Below, piece after piece: positions 1 through 9,845 of a DNA stretch of 64,000 bases. How positions within the stretch are numbered: position 1 is the stretch's first letter; each line of letters opens with the position of its first letter. Made by a program: the position numbers and the translations under genes. Source of the DNA: a virus; the IMG/VR virus record IMGVR_UViG_3300035145_002457, positions 20,587-84,586 of that record. One strand, given 5' to 3'. The notes below the pieces were generated by a model. That model ran no database searches. It saw nothing but the letters and a program-made list of their open reading frames with translations, and was not told where the DNA came from.

Positions 1-3000
1 TATACAAAAAATGCAGGATACGTCAATCAACAAGATGTTAGAGGAATAGTTACAAATTACTCTAACATTTTAGACTTTAACTTTGTAGACATTGCCAAAA
101 ATAGTTATATTTGGGTCGGCAACGAAAATAACAATTGGAACGTATACAAACATGTTGACACTGAATATACTGTAGAAAAAATAGATAAAGGTACTGACAC
201 ATTCAAAATATATCTAACCTCAAATGCTAATAATCTTAGCAAAGGCGAAATAATTGGATTACATAGTGTATATGATTTTGTAGAATCTTTTGAAGATAGC
301 ACTGTAGAAAATGTAAAAACAACAAAATATGACTTTAGTAGTTTTTATGAGATACAAGATGTTACTAATAACATTTTAACATTAAAAACAAGCAATCCTG
401 TATTAGAAGATATACCTCAGTGTTTAGGTAGTTTAACTAAATTTATGTCTGTGAGAGCTTTGAATGTTTCAGAAGCAAATAGTATTGCACAAAATAAATT
501 ATCAGGACAAGATTTATTATGGATTGATAATGTCACAGAAAATAATGAATGGGCAGTATATAAAAATTCTAATAACTTTAGCGAACAACACCGTATTCAC
601 AATACTGATTCAGGAACTGGTTTTGATTACGGCAAAGCAATAGCATCTGATGATAGAAATACTACATTGTTGATAGGTGCTCCGGAAAATGCTGACGGAA
701 AAGTTTATGTATATAATAGACCAACAGACAAATTAACTTATACATTGACACAAGTGCTTGAACCTTTTGGTTGGGGCGATGCAGGAGAAAAATTTGGCGC
801 TAGTGTAGCACTAAGTCCGGACGGACAATATGCTATTGTAGGTTCACCTAATGCATCAAATGTCAAAACAAAATACGCTGGTGATTTTGTAGACACACAA
901 AATTACGGAAAAAATAGTATTGTAAGAAAAGATGAACAACTATGGCGAGCAGTGGTTGATATATCTGGAGCCACAGATAATATTGAATTTAGTAGTTTTA
1001 ATTCTGTAGCACAAACTATAGAACAATTAAATTTACAAACTAATAACAATTATAATATTCCTGTATTGCTTGTTGGTAACTATGCAATAGATCCAAACAA
1101 CAATCAATATGCTTTTAATAATATTCCTACAAGCCATATTTTAATAAGAGCTCCTAAGGTGCAATATGACGGAAGTGGTATTAATGATCAAATAAAAATT
1201 GCTTGGAATACAATAACGTATGCTAACCAAGATCTAAACGCACTAGAAGCAAGAGCTCCATTTAGCGGCGATCATTCACCTATAACAGATGCATTCTTAA
1301 GTTTAGAACATACGATACAAAGAAAAATTGACGCTGTACTCTATATAAATGAAACTATTGTTACACCTGATATTGGAGATACTGTAAGGACTGGTACTGC
1401 TCAAGGAACTGTAGATTATATCGCAGAAGACGGTGCAGAAACGATACTATATATAAGGGATTTAAACGGATCATTTAATTCTGCAGATAGTTTGTTTAGA
1501 ATTGATGGAGACTTTGTTGGTGAATTTATTAGACAAGCACCAGATGACACTGTTGATACTGAAGGTGTTTGGGGAGGTTTTTGGTGGATAGATACACCTC
1601 AGTATACTCCTACAGACCAAACAACAAATATAGACAAAGGTTTAGGCATTGTTTATTACGATGTTATAAGTGATAGTACACCTACAGGCAGATATTATTA
1701 TAACAGTTTAGATTATGCTACCACAGACATTAGTAGTTTAAACATACAAAATAGTTTAATTAGAACATTAACGTATAGAGGATTACCAGGTGCAGGCGGA
1801 AGTAATAGTACGTTCTTAAGTGATCTATATGTAATGAGAGCACCAAAAGCACTAACTGATTTAATATCAGCAGGTGATACTGTAAGTGTTTATGTAAACC
1901 AATTACCTCAGTATACAACAGGTGATCTTAAGGATCTTACAACTATAGGACTTACTACAACAGTTACAAATACCTCTAGACAAGTTTATGATGTTTGGGA
2001 TGGATATATTAATTTTGATTTTACAAAATTTGATGTAGAAGGAAATCCATTCGAACCAAGAGTTGGAGATATCGTAGAGGATTTGACCACAGGTGCTCAA
2101 GCTGAAGTTACTTTTTATCAAAGAGATTCTTTAGCCGCAACAATTTTTGTAAAAAATGTTACAAATAATTTTAGTGTTGGTAATGATTACGGACAAAACT
2201 CTGAAATCAAATTTTTAGGCACCCCCGGAGACCCAGACATTAATTATCAAGTTGATCGTGTAATGGGTGATATTCAAAGTGTAAGTTTAGGTTATACTCC
2301 TGCTGGCATTGGCAAATTATTGGTTTTCGAAGCACCAGCAGATATTTTGCTAAGTGCAGAACAAGAATTAATAGATATTGAGTATTGGATGTATCAAGAA
2401 GGCACAGTTTTAGGTATTCCAAGATTAGCTAATATTCCTTCTAGCGTTAATAACGAATGGGAAAATGTTTTTAAAATTCCTGCTGAATCAACAGGCACTG
2501 CAAGCGGATTGGCTAACGAAGGATTATATAATATCTATAGTAGAGCCGCGCCAGGAAGATATGACCCTATAGGGTCATATACAGTACCAGAAAAACAAGC
2601 AAACTTCTATCTAGGATCGAATGTTAAAATAACAAAAAATAATGATTTGTATAGATTAATGGTACATGCTAAAGGCACTGAAACACAATCCAATCCCGGA
2701 AGAATTTATTTTATAAAAACCGGAGAAGAAAACGGAAACACATATACTTGGGAATACGCAAAAAATAAAAATTACAAAGGGTCATTTAATGAGTCGGTAA
2801 ACTATTTCACAGGAGATATAGTCTACAGAGAAAATCCTGCGGTTACAGGCACAGGTGTGCTTTATAGTGCTAAAACTAATCTTGCACCAGGTGTTTTTAA
2901 TCCTATTGACTGGAATGTTAACGACAGTCTAGTAGATTATGTTGGATATATTCCTAATAATACAGGAAATAGTGTTGTAAATGACAGTACAGATGGAAGC

Positions 3001-6000
3001 ACAGTACTAGACCAACAGTTGTTATCTGCATTTGGTGGCGAATTTGATGTCAATAAACTTGGAGATGTAATTGTTACTACAGCGTTGTATGATAGTTCAA
3101 AACCTAACTTAATTGTTGTATACAGATTGAACAATGGATTCTTTGAAAGAGGACAACAAATACCAGCACCTGATACTACAAGCGGATTTGGACATGACGT
3201 AGCAATATCTGATGATGGCATGTATATTGCTGTATCTGCACCGTTCAATGATGATTATAAACAAGACCAAGGAAAAGTATTTATTTACAAGCAAACTAAT
3301 GGTGTGTTTGAATTATTCCAAGAGTTGCGTAGTCCTAATGATGAACGTGCAGAAAAATTTGGTTGGCGTTTACAATATGATGGAAATAAATTACATGTTA
3401 CATCAAGAAATGCAGATAGTATCAAGAAAACATCCTTTGACGGCTCAAGTTTAGGTAATGACAAACCTCAACTTACTTTTGATGGTTCATTTACAGAATT
3501 TGTTGAATATGAAAGTGACACTGGTGTAATTTATGTTTATGAAAAAACTGCACAAGGAATGTTGTATGCACAAACCGTGCAGATCCCAGATTCTGATGTA
3601 AACACATTTGGTAGAAACATTTTTGCAAAAAACAATCATTTGTATGTAGGCTTGCCAAACAAAATTGTTGATAACAGAGAAGGGCAAATTATTGACTTTA
3701 GCATGACAAACAATGTTTCAATGTGGACAGTTCACAGATCCTCTAACGAAACAGTTGATATTGACAAAATTAAAAAGATATTTTTGTATGATACAAAACA
3801 AAATGAATTACTTACATACTTAGATTATATTGATCCAATACAAGGAAAAGTTGCAGGACCAGCCGAACAAGAGTTAACCTATAAAACATATTACGATCCA
3901 GCAGTTTATTCTGCAAGCAGAGATACAAGAGCATCAAGAGATACAACATCATCATGGGGTCCTGAAAGAGTCGGTGAAGTTTGGTGGAACCTGACTAATG
4001 CTAAATTTTACAATGCATATCAAGGATCTATAGAATATGCAACTAACAATTGGAACAATGTTTTCCAAGGGAACACTATAGATATTTACGAATGGGTAGA
4101 ATCTGATGTTGTTCCTAGTGTGTACGATACTGAAGCAGATACAGAAACGGGATTTGCAAAAGGTTACAGTGGACAAAGTTTGTACGGAGATAATGCATAT
4201 AGCACAAGAAAGGTATATGATGATGTATCTCAAAGTTTCAAAACTTATTATTATTTCTGGGTAAGTGAAAGAACTATAGTTCCTGATGCAGAATTTAGAA
4301 ATATTAGTATTAAAGAAGTTAGAGAATATATTGAAGATCCTTTAACAAAAGGTCATCAGTTTGTTTCTTTGATAAGTCCAGAAAAATTTGTTCTTAACAA
4401 TTGTGACGGATTAATTAAAGGTACAGATACTGCTCTTAATGTACAGTTTTGGACTATTAAAAATCAACAACAAAATATTCACAATCAGTACCAAATTGTA
4501 AGTGAAGGTTTGGAAACAAGCCAACCAAATCCAGACATAGTTAAAAAATGGTTTGACAGTTTGATAGGTTATGATGCACAGGGTAGAGTTGTACCAGATC
4601 CTAATCTAAGCGAAAAAGAAAAATATGGAACGCTTTATAGACCAAGACAAGGTTGGTTTAAGAATAAATCTGAAGCACTAAAACAATTTATAGAACGTGT
4701 GAATTTAAAACTGAAAGAAAACATAATTGTAGATGACAAAAGTTTAAGTGCTATAGATAGTCAACAACCTATCCTTACAACTGCAAGTGGATTGTATGAT
4801 GTTCAAATTGCAACATTAAATGATATTTCTACAATTGGTACAAATACTTTAAAAACTGCAATACTTACACCTGTAATTGTTGACGGAAAAATAATTGAGG
4901 TTGTAATTTCCGATCCAGGTAAAGGATATAGAAATGCTCCTACTGTTACTGTAGCAGGAGCAGGAACAGGCGCAGAGATTTCTACAGCAATAGATTCTGC
5001 AGGAAAAATAATATCTGTAACTATAGACGAACCAGGACAAAATTACAATCAAAATACTACTCTTACTGTAAGAAATTTTGCAGTTCTAGTCACTAACGAT
5101 GAAACACTACAAGGTAAATGGAGTTTATACGAGCGTCAGATACAAGATAGTAAATGGAATAGAATTCAAAGTCAATCTTATAACACCACTTTGTTCTGGG
5201 AATATGTTGACTGGTATGCTACAGGATATAACAGTAGCACAGATATAGATTATCTAATAGACAACAGTTACCAACTTACTAGCCTAGATAATCCTATAGG
5301 ATCAATTGTCAAAATTTCTAACATAGGATCCGGTGGTTGGTTATTAATTGAAAAACAATTTGATTTTGATACCGAAGATTATACTCAAAATTACAAAACA
5401 GTTGGACGCGAAAATGGTACAATACAATTTAAAAATACTTTGTATGATACTGCGGCTGGTTACACAGGTTTTGACACAATTAGTTTCGATACAAAAATAT
5501 TTGACAGTGAACCTATAACTGAATTAAGAATTATACTTGAATCTATTAGAGATGATTTATTAATAGATGAGCTACTTGTAGAATTTAATAAACTGTTTTT
5601 CGCAGGGTTAAGATATGTATTTTCTGAACAAACTTATGTTGACTGGGCATTTAAAACTAGCTTTATAAAAGCAAAGCATAATGTTGGAAAATTGCGCGAA
5701 GATATAACATTTAACAATGATAATCTTCCTAGTTACGAATCATATGTAAAAGAAGTAAAACCATTTACAACAAAAATTAGAGAATATCTAAGTTCTTACG
5801 AAGGACTAGACGGAACACAAACAGTAACAACAGATTTTGATTTGCCTCCTTCATATAATACAATTGAAGGTAAGATACTTCCACAAAATGTGAAAGTAAA
5901 AGACAACATATTAATTGGAACAAACAGCGATTTAGAAACTTATCCTAATAAAAATTGGTTAGAAAATAGTTCCTATTCGGTCATATCAGTTAAGCCAGTT

Positions 6001-9000
6001 GATCAAGGAGAAGGTTATAGGCTTCCTCCAGAGTTAACTGTTGTAGGAGGAGGCGGTTCAGGCACAGTTCTAAAAAGTTATCTTGGAGCAAAAGGAAACG
6101 TTGTAAAGGTAGATGTACTAGTAAAAGGAAGTGGTTATTATTCTGCACCTACTATCGAAGTAAACGGAAATTTACTTGATACAGGAAGACATGCAACATT
6201 TAGTGTTCAACTAGGTGATAATCCTGTGAGGGGAATAACAACTACTATGAAATTTGATAGAACTACAGGAACTTATGTTTACACTTCTATTGATAAAACA
6301 GAAACATTCACAGCATCAGGCTCACAATTCCAATTTGATTTAAAATGGCCTGTAGATTTAAAAATTACAGATGTATCAGTAACAAAAAACAATTTAGAGC
6401 AACTTAGCAATGAATATACATTTTATAATGTTTTAGATGAAGATGCGGAATATGAAAGATATTATGGTAGAATTGAGTTTGATACTAAACCTAATATAAA
6501 TGACGTAATTGTTGTAACATACAAAATATCACCTGATTTATTCCAAGCACAAGATAGAATCAATCAATTATATTCTCCAGGCTTAGGTCAACCTGGCAAA
6601 GAATTAGGTCAGCTGATGAGCGGTATAGACTATGGCGGAGTAGAAGTAAAAAGTTTTGGATTTACACAAGGACAAGGTTGGGATTCAGATAACTGGTTTG
6701 AATCAACTTGGGATAGTTATGATAACACCTATGAAGATGAGATATTTGAGTTTGATGGCTCAACAACAGTTATAGAATTAAACAAAGCTCTTGAATCTGG
6801 TGTGGAATATCATGTTTACAAGAATAATGTAAGATTAGATGATCCTAACTACGACGGAAGCACTGTTACTTCAAACCCAAATGCAATTATGCGAAGTTTG
6901 ATTGGAGATGGTGTTACTAAAACAATGTATCTAGATGATTTCAAAGTTCAAACATATGATGAATCAGGAAATAATACAGGTGTAGTAATACAGGTAACAG
7001 ACGGTGATGTTTTAGTTATTAGAAAATCAACTAGTGATGGTACATTTTTACCAAACGAGCAAACATATGATAGCATATTGCAAGGTGGAAACCTAAATTA
7101 TTCTACAGCAACAGGTTTAGCAAGTGGAGACATCAGGATAGACGGTGATGGTTTTGTAACTCCTACCACAAGTGCTGGTCCTGAAGAACAGGTTCCAGGA
7201 CAGATTTTAGATACAGTAGATATCCAAGTTTATGAAAAACCAAAAGGAGGTTCAAGCACATTTACTTCTATGGTATACGAAACAGATGGTTCAACTCTAC
7301 GCTATAAAATAGGCACTACCCCTATTGCTAATGAAAACGTATTTGTAAAAATAGATGCAAATATTGTAACAGATTATACTATTGATTATTCTACAAGTGA
7401 AATTGTATTTGCAAGTGCGCCGAACGCTAATAGTATGTTGAACATTGTTACTATGGATGTAAGCGGTAATAAAATTTTAGATATAGACAATATTACTGCT
7501 GACGGTAGCACAGTTAGATTTATAACTTCAGTAAGATATGCAAGTAATTTACAATCTATTGTTACACTAAATGGCGAACCTGTTAATAATGCATTTGCTG
7601 AAAGCGAAGAATCTGATGGTATTGCAGGTAATGTGGTTATTAGATTTGGTACACCTCCTACACCAGGAAGTGTTATACGTTATGTGATTTTTGAAGCAAA
7701 TGAAGATGTAAAAAATTACAGTGAAGTTAATATACAGAATATTGTAGCAGATGGAAGTACAACAACGTATAATCTTTCTACAACTCCGGGAGTTGCGGAA
7801 CCTGCCTCATACAAAACTATAGTTAAAGTAGGTAACAACATATTAAATGCAGGATATACTAAGAGATATATTACAACGTCTACAAAACTAGAATATGAAG
7901 TTGATGACTTCCAATTTCCTCCTGGTACGTTGACAAAAAATAAAATAAGACTTTACCTAAACGGAAAAGAATTAGATGAAAGTCTGTATAATCTTGTTGT
8001 AAGCACAACAACAATTATTAGATTAAGAACAAATGTACAGCAACAGGATGGAGATAAATTAGATTTCTATGTACTAGATGATGGAGAATACAGATTTGGA
8101 TATTTTGAACAAGCAACTGGTATTTTTGTAAGCACTCCTAATCAAATACATTTTGATAATACATACGCAGAAGATACAAACATAACAATTTACCATTTTA
8201 CCAATCACGATTGGCAAGATATACAACGTTTGGAATTTGATGTTGTAGATAGAATAACTCTAACACCAGGTACTGAACAGTATATTAGATATTTACAAAT
8301 ACAAAATGGATTAATTGCATTAAATTCACCAGCAGTTGATGCACAATACCTTTGGGTTACGATAAACGGTGAACTTTTGATACCTAGTGTAAATTATTAT
8401 GTAACTGATAACAAACGTTATGTGAAAATAATCAGTGAAATTTCTCAAAATGATGTTGTTCAAGTGATACACTTCGCAGGAAGCACTACAAAAAATAGAT
8501 TTGGTTGGAGTCAATTCAAAGATATGATGAACAAAACACATTATAAAAGGATCACTGATTCTGATAATGTTACATTAGCAAAAGATTTGCATGAATATGA
8601 TCAAACTATAACTGTTATTAACGGACAAAATTTACCTTCTCCACCAGCAGGTTCAAGACAGCCTGCGGTAATATTCATTGAGGGTGAGCGTATAGAATAT
8701 TTTGTAAGAAACGATGATGTAATCAGTCAATTTAGAAGAGGTACTTTAGGTACAGGAGTCAAATCTGTATATCCGGCAGATACAAAAGTGTTTGATTCAG
8801 GACCAGAAAACCAAATGCCATATAAAGACGAAACACTTACTACTATATTCACAGCAGATGGCACTTCGACAACATATGAATTAGATTTTACACCTAATAG
8901 TGTAAACGATTTTGAAGTTTTTGTAGCAGGAAAAAGGTTAAGAAAAAACAGTATAAGTAGCTACAAATTTAATGATGGTCCTATTGCACTTGATAGCCCA

Positions 9001-9201
9001 GAGGGGGACGAGACTCTAGCACCTGAATTTACAATTAGCAGTAATAATTTAGTATTATTAAATGCTCCAATACTTAATACAAAGATAATTGTTGTAAGAA
9101 AACAAGGAAAAATATGGACAGATCCAGGCACAGCATTGGTAGATAGCGATTCAGACATTGCTAAATTCTTACGTGCCGCAACAGTTGACTTACCGCGATA
9201 A
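1..9201 (+). CDS. Giant virion structural protein, 5' end outside the window
   Basis: The frame is open from base 1 (codons TAT ACA AAA...) through the ATG at 445 to the stop at 9199-9201, so ATG 445 is an internal Met and at least 3066 residues are coded here. FG-GAP-like propeller motifs (FGASVALSPDG near codon 264, FGHDVAISDDG near codon 1062) occur in two groups separated by about 800 residues. Three GYxxxPTV-type repeats lie near codons 1641, 2004 and 2044. From about codon 2250 to 3030 a beta-rich module recurs, each copy opening with DGST-T-Y and closing with V-VNG-L (near nt 6756, 7285, 7501, 7750, 8859). No enzymatic motif is seen. Its position just before tail fibres and its repeat-rich, beta-strand composition suggest a baseplate or fibre-associated structural protein. 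The structural role is fairly sure; the exact part is not. Confidence 0.8.
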   Translation, partial: YTKNAGYVNQQDVRGIVTNYSNILDFNFVDIAKNSYIWVGNENNNWNVYKHVDTEYTVEKIDKGTDTFKIYLTSNANNLSKGEIIGLHSVYDFVESFEDSTVENVKTTKYDFSSFYEIQDVTNNILTLKTSNPVLEDIPQCLGSLTKFMSVRALNVSEANSIAQNKLSGQDLLWIDNVTENNEWAVYKNSNNFSEQHRIHNTDSGTGFDYGKAIASDDRNTTLLIGAPENADGKVYVYNRPTDKLTYTLTQVLEPFGWGDAGEKFGASVALSPDGQYAIVGSPNASNVKTKYAGDFVDTQNYGKNSIVRKDEQLWRAVVDISGATDNIEFSSFNSVAQTIEQLNLQTNNNYNIPVLLVGNYAIDPNNNQYAFNNIPTSHILIRAPKVQYDGSGINDQIKIAWNTITYANQDLNALEARAPFSGDHSPITDAFLSLEHTIQRKIDAVLYINETIVTPDIGDTVRTGTAQGTVDYIAEDGAETILYIRDLNGSFNSADSLFRIDGDFVGEFIRQAPDDTVDTEGVWGGFWWIDTPQYTPTDQTTNIDKGLGIVYYDVISDSTPTGRYYYNSLDYATTDISSLNIQNSLIRTLTYRGLPGAGGSNSTFLSDLYVMRAPKALTDLISAGDTVSVYVNQLPQYTTGDLKDLTTIGLTTTVTNTSRQVYDVWDGYINFDFTKFDVEGNPFEPRVGDIVEDLTTGAQAEVTFYQRDSLAATIFVKNVTNNFSVGNDYGQNSEIKFLGTPGDPDINYQVDRVMGDIQSVSLGYTPAGIGKLLVFEAPADILLSAEQELIDIEYWMYQEGTVLGIPRLANIPSSVNNEWENVFKIPAESTGTASGLANEGLYNIYSRAAPGRYDPIGSYTVPEKQANFYLGSNVKITKNNDLYRLMVHAKGTETQSNPGRIYFIKTGEENGNTYTWEYAKNKNYKGSFNESVNYFTGDIVYRENPAVTGTGVLYSAKTNLAPGVFNPIDWNVNDSLVDYVGYIPNNTGNSVVNDSTDGSTVLDQQLLSAFGGEFDVNKLGDVIVTTALYDSSKPNLIVVYRLNNGFFERGQQIPAPDTTSGFGHDVAISDDGMYIAVSAPFNDDYKQDQGKVFIYKQTNGVFELFQELRSPNDERAEKFGWRLQYDGNKLHVTSRNADSIKKTSFDGSSLGNDKPQLTFDGSFTEFVEYESDTGVIYVYEKTAQGMLYAQTVQIPDSDVNTFGRNIFAKNNHLYVGLPNKIVDNREGQIIDFSMTNNVSMWTVHRSSNETVDIDKIKKIFLYDTKQNELLTYLDYIDPIQGKVAGPAEQELTYKTYYDPAVYSASRDTRASRDTTSSWGPERVGEVWWNLTNAKFYNAYQGSIEYATNNWNNVFQGNTIDIYEWVESDVVPSVYDTEADTETGFAKGYSGQSLYGDNAYSTRKVYDDVSQSFKTYYYFWVSERTIVPDAEFRNISIKEVREYIEDPLTKGHQFVSLISPEKFVLNNCDGLIKGTDTALNVQFWTIKNQQQNIHNQYQIVSEGLETSQPNPDIVKKWFDSLIGYDAQGRVVPDPNLSEKEKYGTLYRPRQGWFKNKSEALKQFIERVNLKLKENIIVDDKSLSAIDSQQPILTTASGLYDVQIATLNDISTIGTNTLKTAILTPVIVDGKIIEVVISDPGKGYRNAPTVTVAGAGTGAEISTAIDSAGKIISVTIDEPGQNYNQNTTLTVRNFAVLVTNDETLQGKWSLYERQIQDSKWNRIQSQSYNTTLFWEYVDWYATGYNSSTDIDYLIDNSYQLTSLDNPIGSIVKISNIGSGGWLLIEKQFDFDTEDYTQNYKTVGRENGTIQFKNTLYDTAAGYTGFDTISFDTKIFDSEPITELRIILESIRDDLLIDELLVEFNKLFFAGLRYVFSEQTYVDWAFKTSFIKAKHNVGKLREDITFNNDNLPSYESYVKEVKPFTTKIREYLSSYEGLDGTQTVTTDFDLPPSYNTIEGKILPQNVKVKDNILIGTNSDLETYPNKNWLENSSYSVISVKPVDQGEGYRLPPELTVVGGGGSGTVLKSYLGAKGNVVKVDVLVKGSGYYSAPTIEVNGNLLDTGRHATFSVQLGDNPVRGITTTMKFDRTTGTYVYTSIDKTETFTASGSQFQFDLKWPVDLKITDVSVTKNNLEQLSNEYTFYNVLDEDAEYERYYGRIEFDTKPNINDVIVVTYKISPDLFQAQDRINQLYSPGLGQPGKELGQLMSGIDYGGVEVKSFGFTQGQGWDSDNWFESTWDSYDNTYEDEIFEFDGSTTVIELNKALESGVEYHVYKNNVRLDDPNYDGSTVTSNPNAIMRSLIGDGVTKTMYLDDFKVQTYDESGNNTGVVIQVTDGDVLVIRKSTSDGTFLPNEQTYDSILQGGNLNYSTATGLASGDIRIDGDGFVTPTTSAGPEEQVPGQILDTVDIQVYEKPKGGSSTFTSMVYETDGSTLRYKIGTTPIANENVFVKIDANIVTDYTIDYSTSEIVFASAPNANSMLNIVTMDVSGNKILDIDNITADGSTVRFITSVRYASNLQSIVTLNGEPVNNAFAESEESDGIAGNVVIRFGTPPTPGSVIRYVIFEANEDVKNYSEVNIQNIVADGSTTTYNLSTTPGVAEPASYKTIVKVGNNILNAGYTKRYITTSTKLEYEVDDFQFPPGTLTKNKIRLYLNGKELDESLYNLVVSTTTIIRLRTNVQQQDGDKLDFYVLDDGEYRFGYFEQATGIFVSTPNQIHFDNTYAEDTNITIYHFTNHDWQDIQRLEFDVVDRITLTPGTEQYIRYLQIQNGLIALNSPAVDAQYLWVTINGELLIPSVNYYVTDNKRYVKIISEISQNDVVQVIHFAGSTTKNRFGWSQFKDMMNKTHYKRITDSDNVTLAKDLHEYDQTITVINGQNLPSPPAGSRQPAVIFIEGERIEYFVRNDDVISQFRRGTLGTGVKSVYPADTKVFDSGPENQMPYKDETLTTIFTADGTSTTYELDFTPNSVNDFEVFVAGKRLRKNSISSYKFNDGPIALDSPEGDETLAPEFTISSNNLVLLNAPILNTKIIVVRKQGKIWTDPGTALVDSDSDIAKFLRAATVDLPR

Positions 9202-9204
9202 ATA
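9197..9204 (+). promoter_or_regulatory. T4-type late promoter box GATAAATA
   Basis: GATAAATA overlaps the stop codon of the giant structural gene and lies 22 bases before the ATG of the next gene. It matches the NATAAATA box used by late sigma factors of T4-like phages. No -35 element is needed for this class. Confidence 0.6.
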
Positions 9205-9226
9205 CAACAGCAGGATGGTATAAACT

Positions 9227-9841
9227 ATGACAGATAAAATAAACGAACAAAGCGGTGTGCTACTACAAGGACACATAAAGATTCACAACCCAGAATCTGG
9301 CGAAGTTTTAGTTGACAAACGCAATGCTATTCATTATGAAAATATGAGTATAAGCCTTGCAGAAAGTCTAGGAAACGGTGGTACAGGTTGGATTTATGAA
9401 ATGGGGTTTGGTAATGGAGGAACAAGTGTAGATCCTACAGGGATTATCACATATCTCACACCTAATTCAACTGGCACAAACGCAAGTTTGTACAATGAAA
9501 CATTTACAAAAATTGTAGATGACAGAAGTGTTAACAATTTAGATCCTGCTAGAAACAAAATTGAAACACGTCATGTTAGCGGAACCAACTATACGGATAT
9601 ATTAGTCACTTGTTTATTAGATTATGGCGAACCAACAGGTCAAGATGCTTTTGATACTGCTTCAGATCAAAATAATTTATATGTATTTGATGAATTAGGC
9701 CTCAAAGCATATAGCTCTTCTGGTTCGGGAAGACTACTTACACATGTTATTTTCCATCCTGTGCAAAAATCATTAAACAGACTAATACAAATTGATTATA
9801 CTGTTAGGGTGCAAAGTTTAACAGGATTTAACGAAGGATAA
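9227..9841 (+). CDS. Structural protein upstream of tail fibres (204 aa)
   Basis: Not recognised at family level. It is a Gly/Ser/Thr/Asn-rich protein with many predicted beta strands, a GNGG-T-W-YEMGFGNGG stretch near residues 50-67, and no catalytic motif or signal peptide. It sits between the giant structural protein and the first tail fibre, behind the late box at 9197, and its stop is 4 bases from the next start, so it is very likely a late virion component such as a fibre connector or baseplate part. Function is inferred from position only. Confidence 0.65.
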   Translation: MTDKINEQSGVLLQGHIKIHNPESGEVLVDKRNAIHYENMSISLAESLGNGGTGWIYEMGFGNGGTSVDPTGIITYLTPNSTGTNASLYNETFTKIVDDRSVNNLDPARNKIETRHVSGTNYTDILVTCLLDYGEPTGQDAFDTASDQNNLYVFDELGLKAYSSSGSGRLLTHVIFHPVQKSLNRLIQIDYTVRVQSLTGFNEG

Positions 9842-9845
9842 TTAG

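Noticed and set aside
445-447. ATG at 445 as the start of the giant structural gene
   Set aside because: The same frame is open without a stop from base 1, so 445 is an internal Met and the gene begins outside the window.
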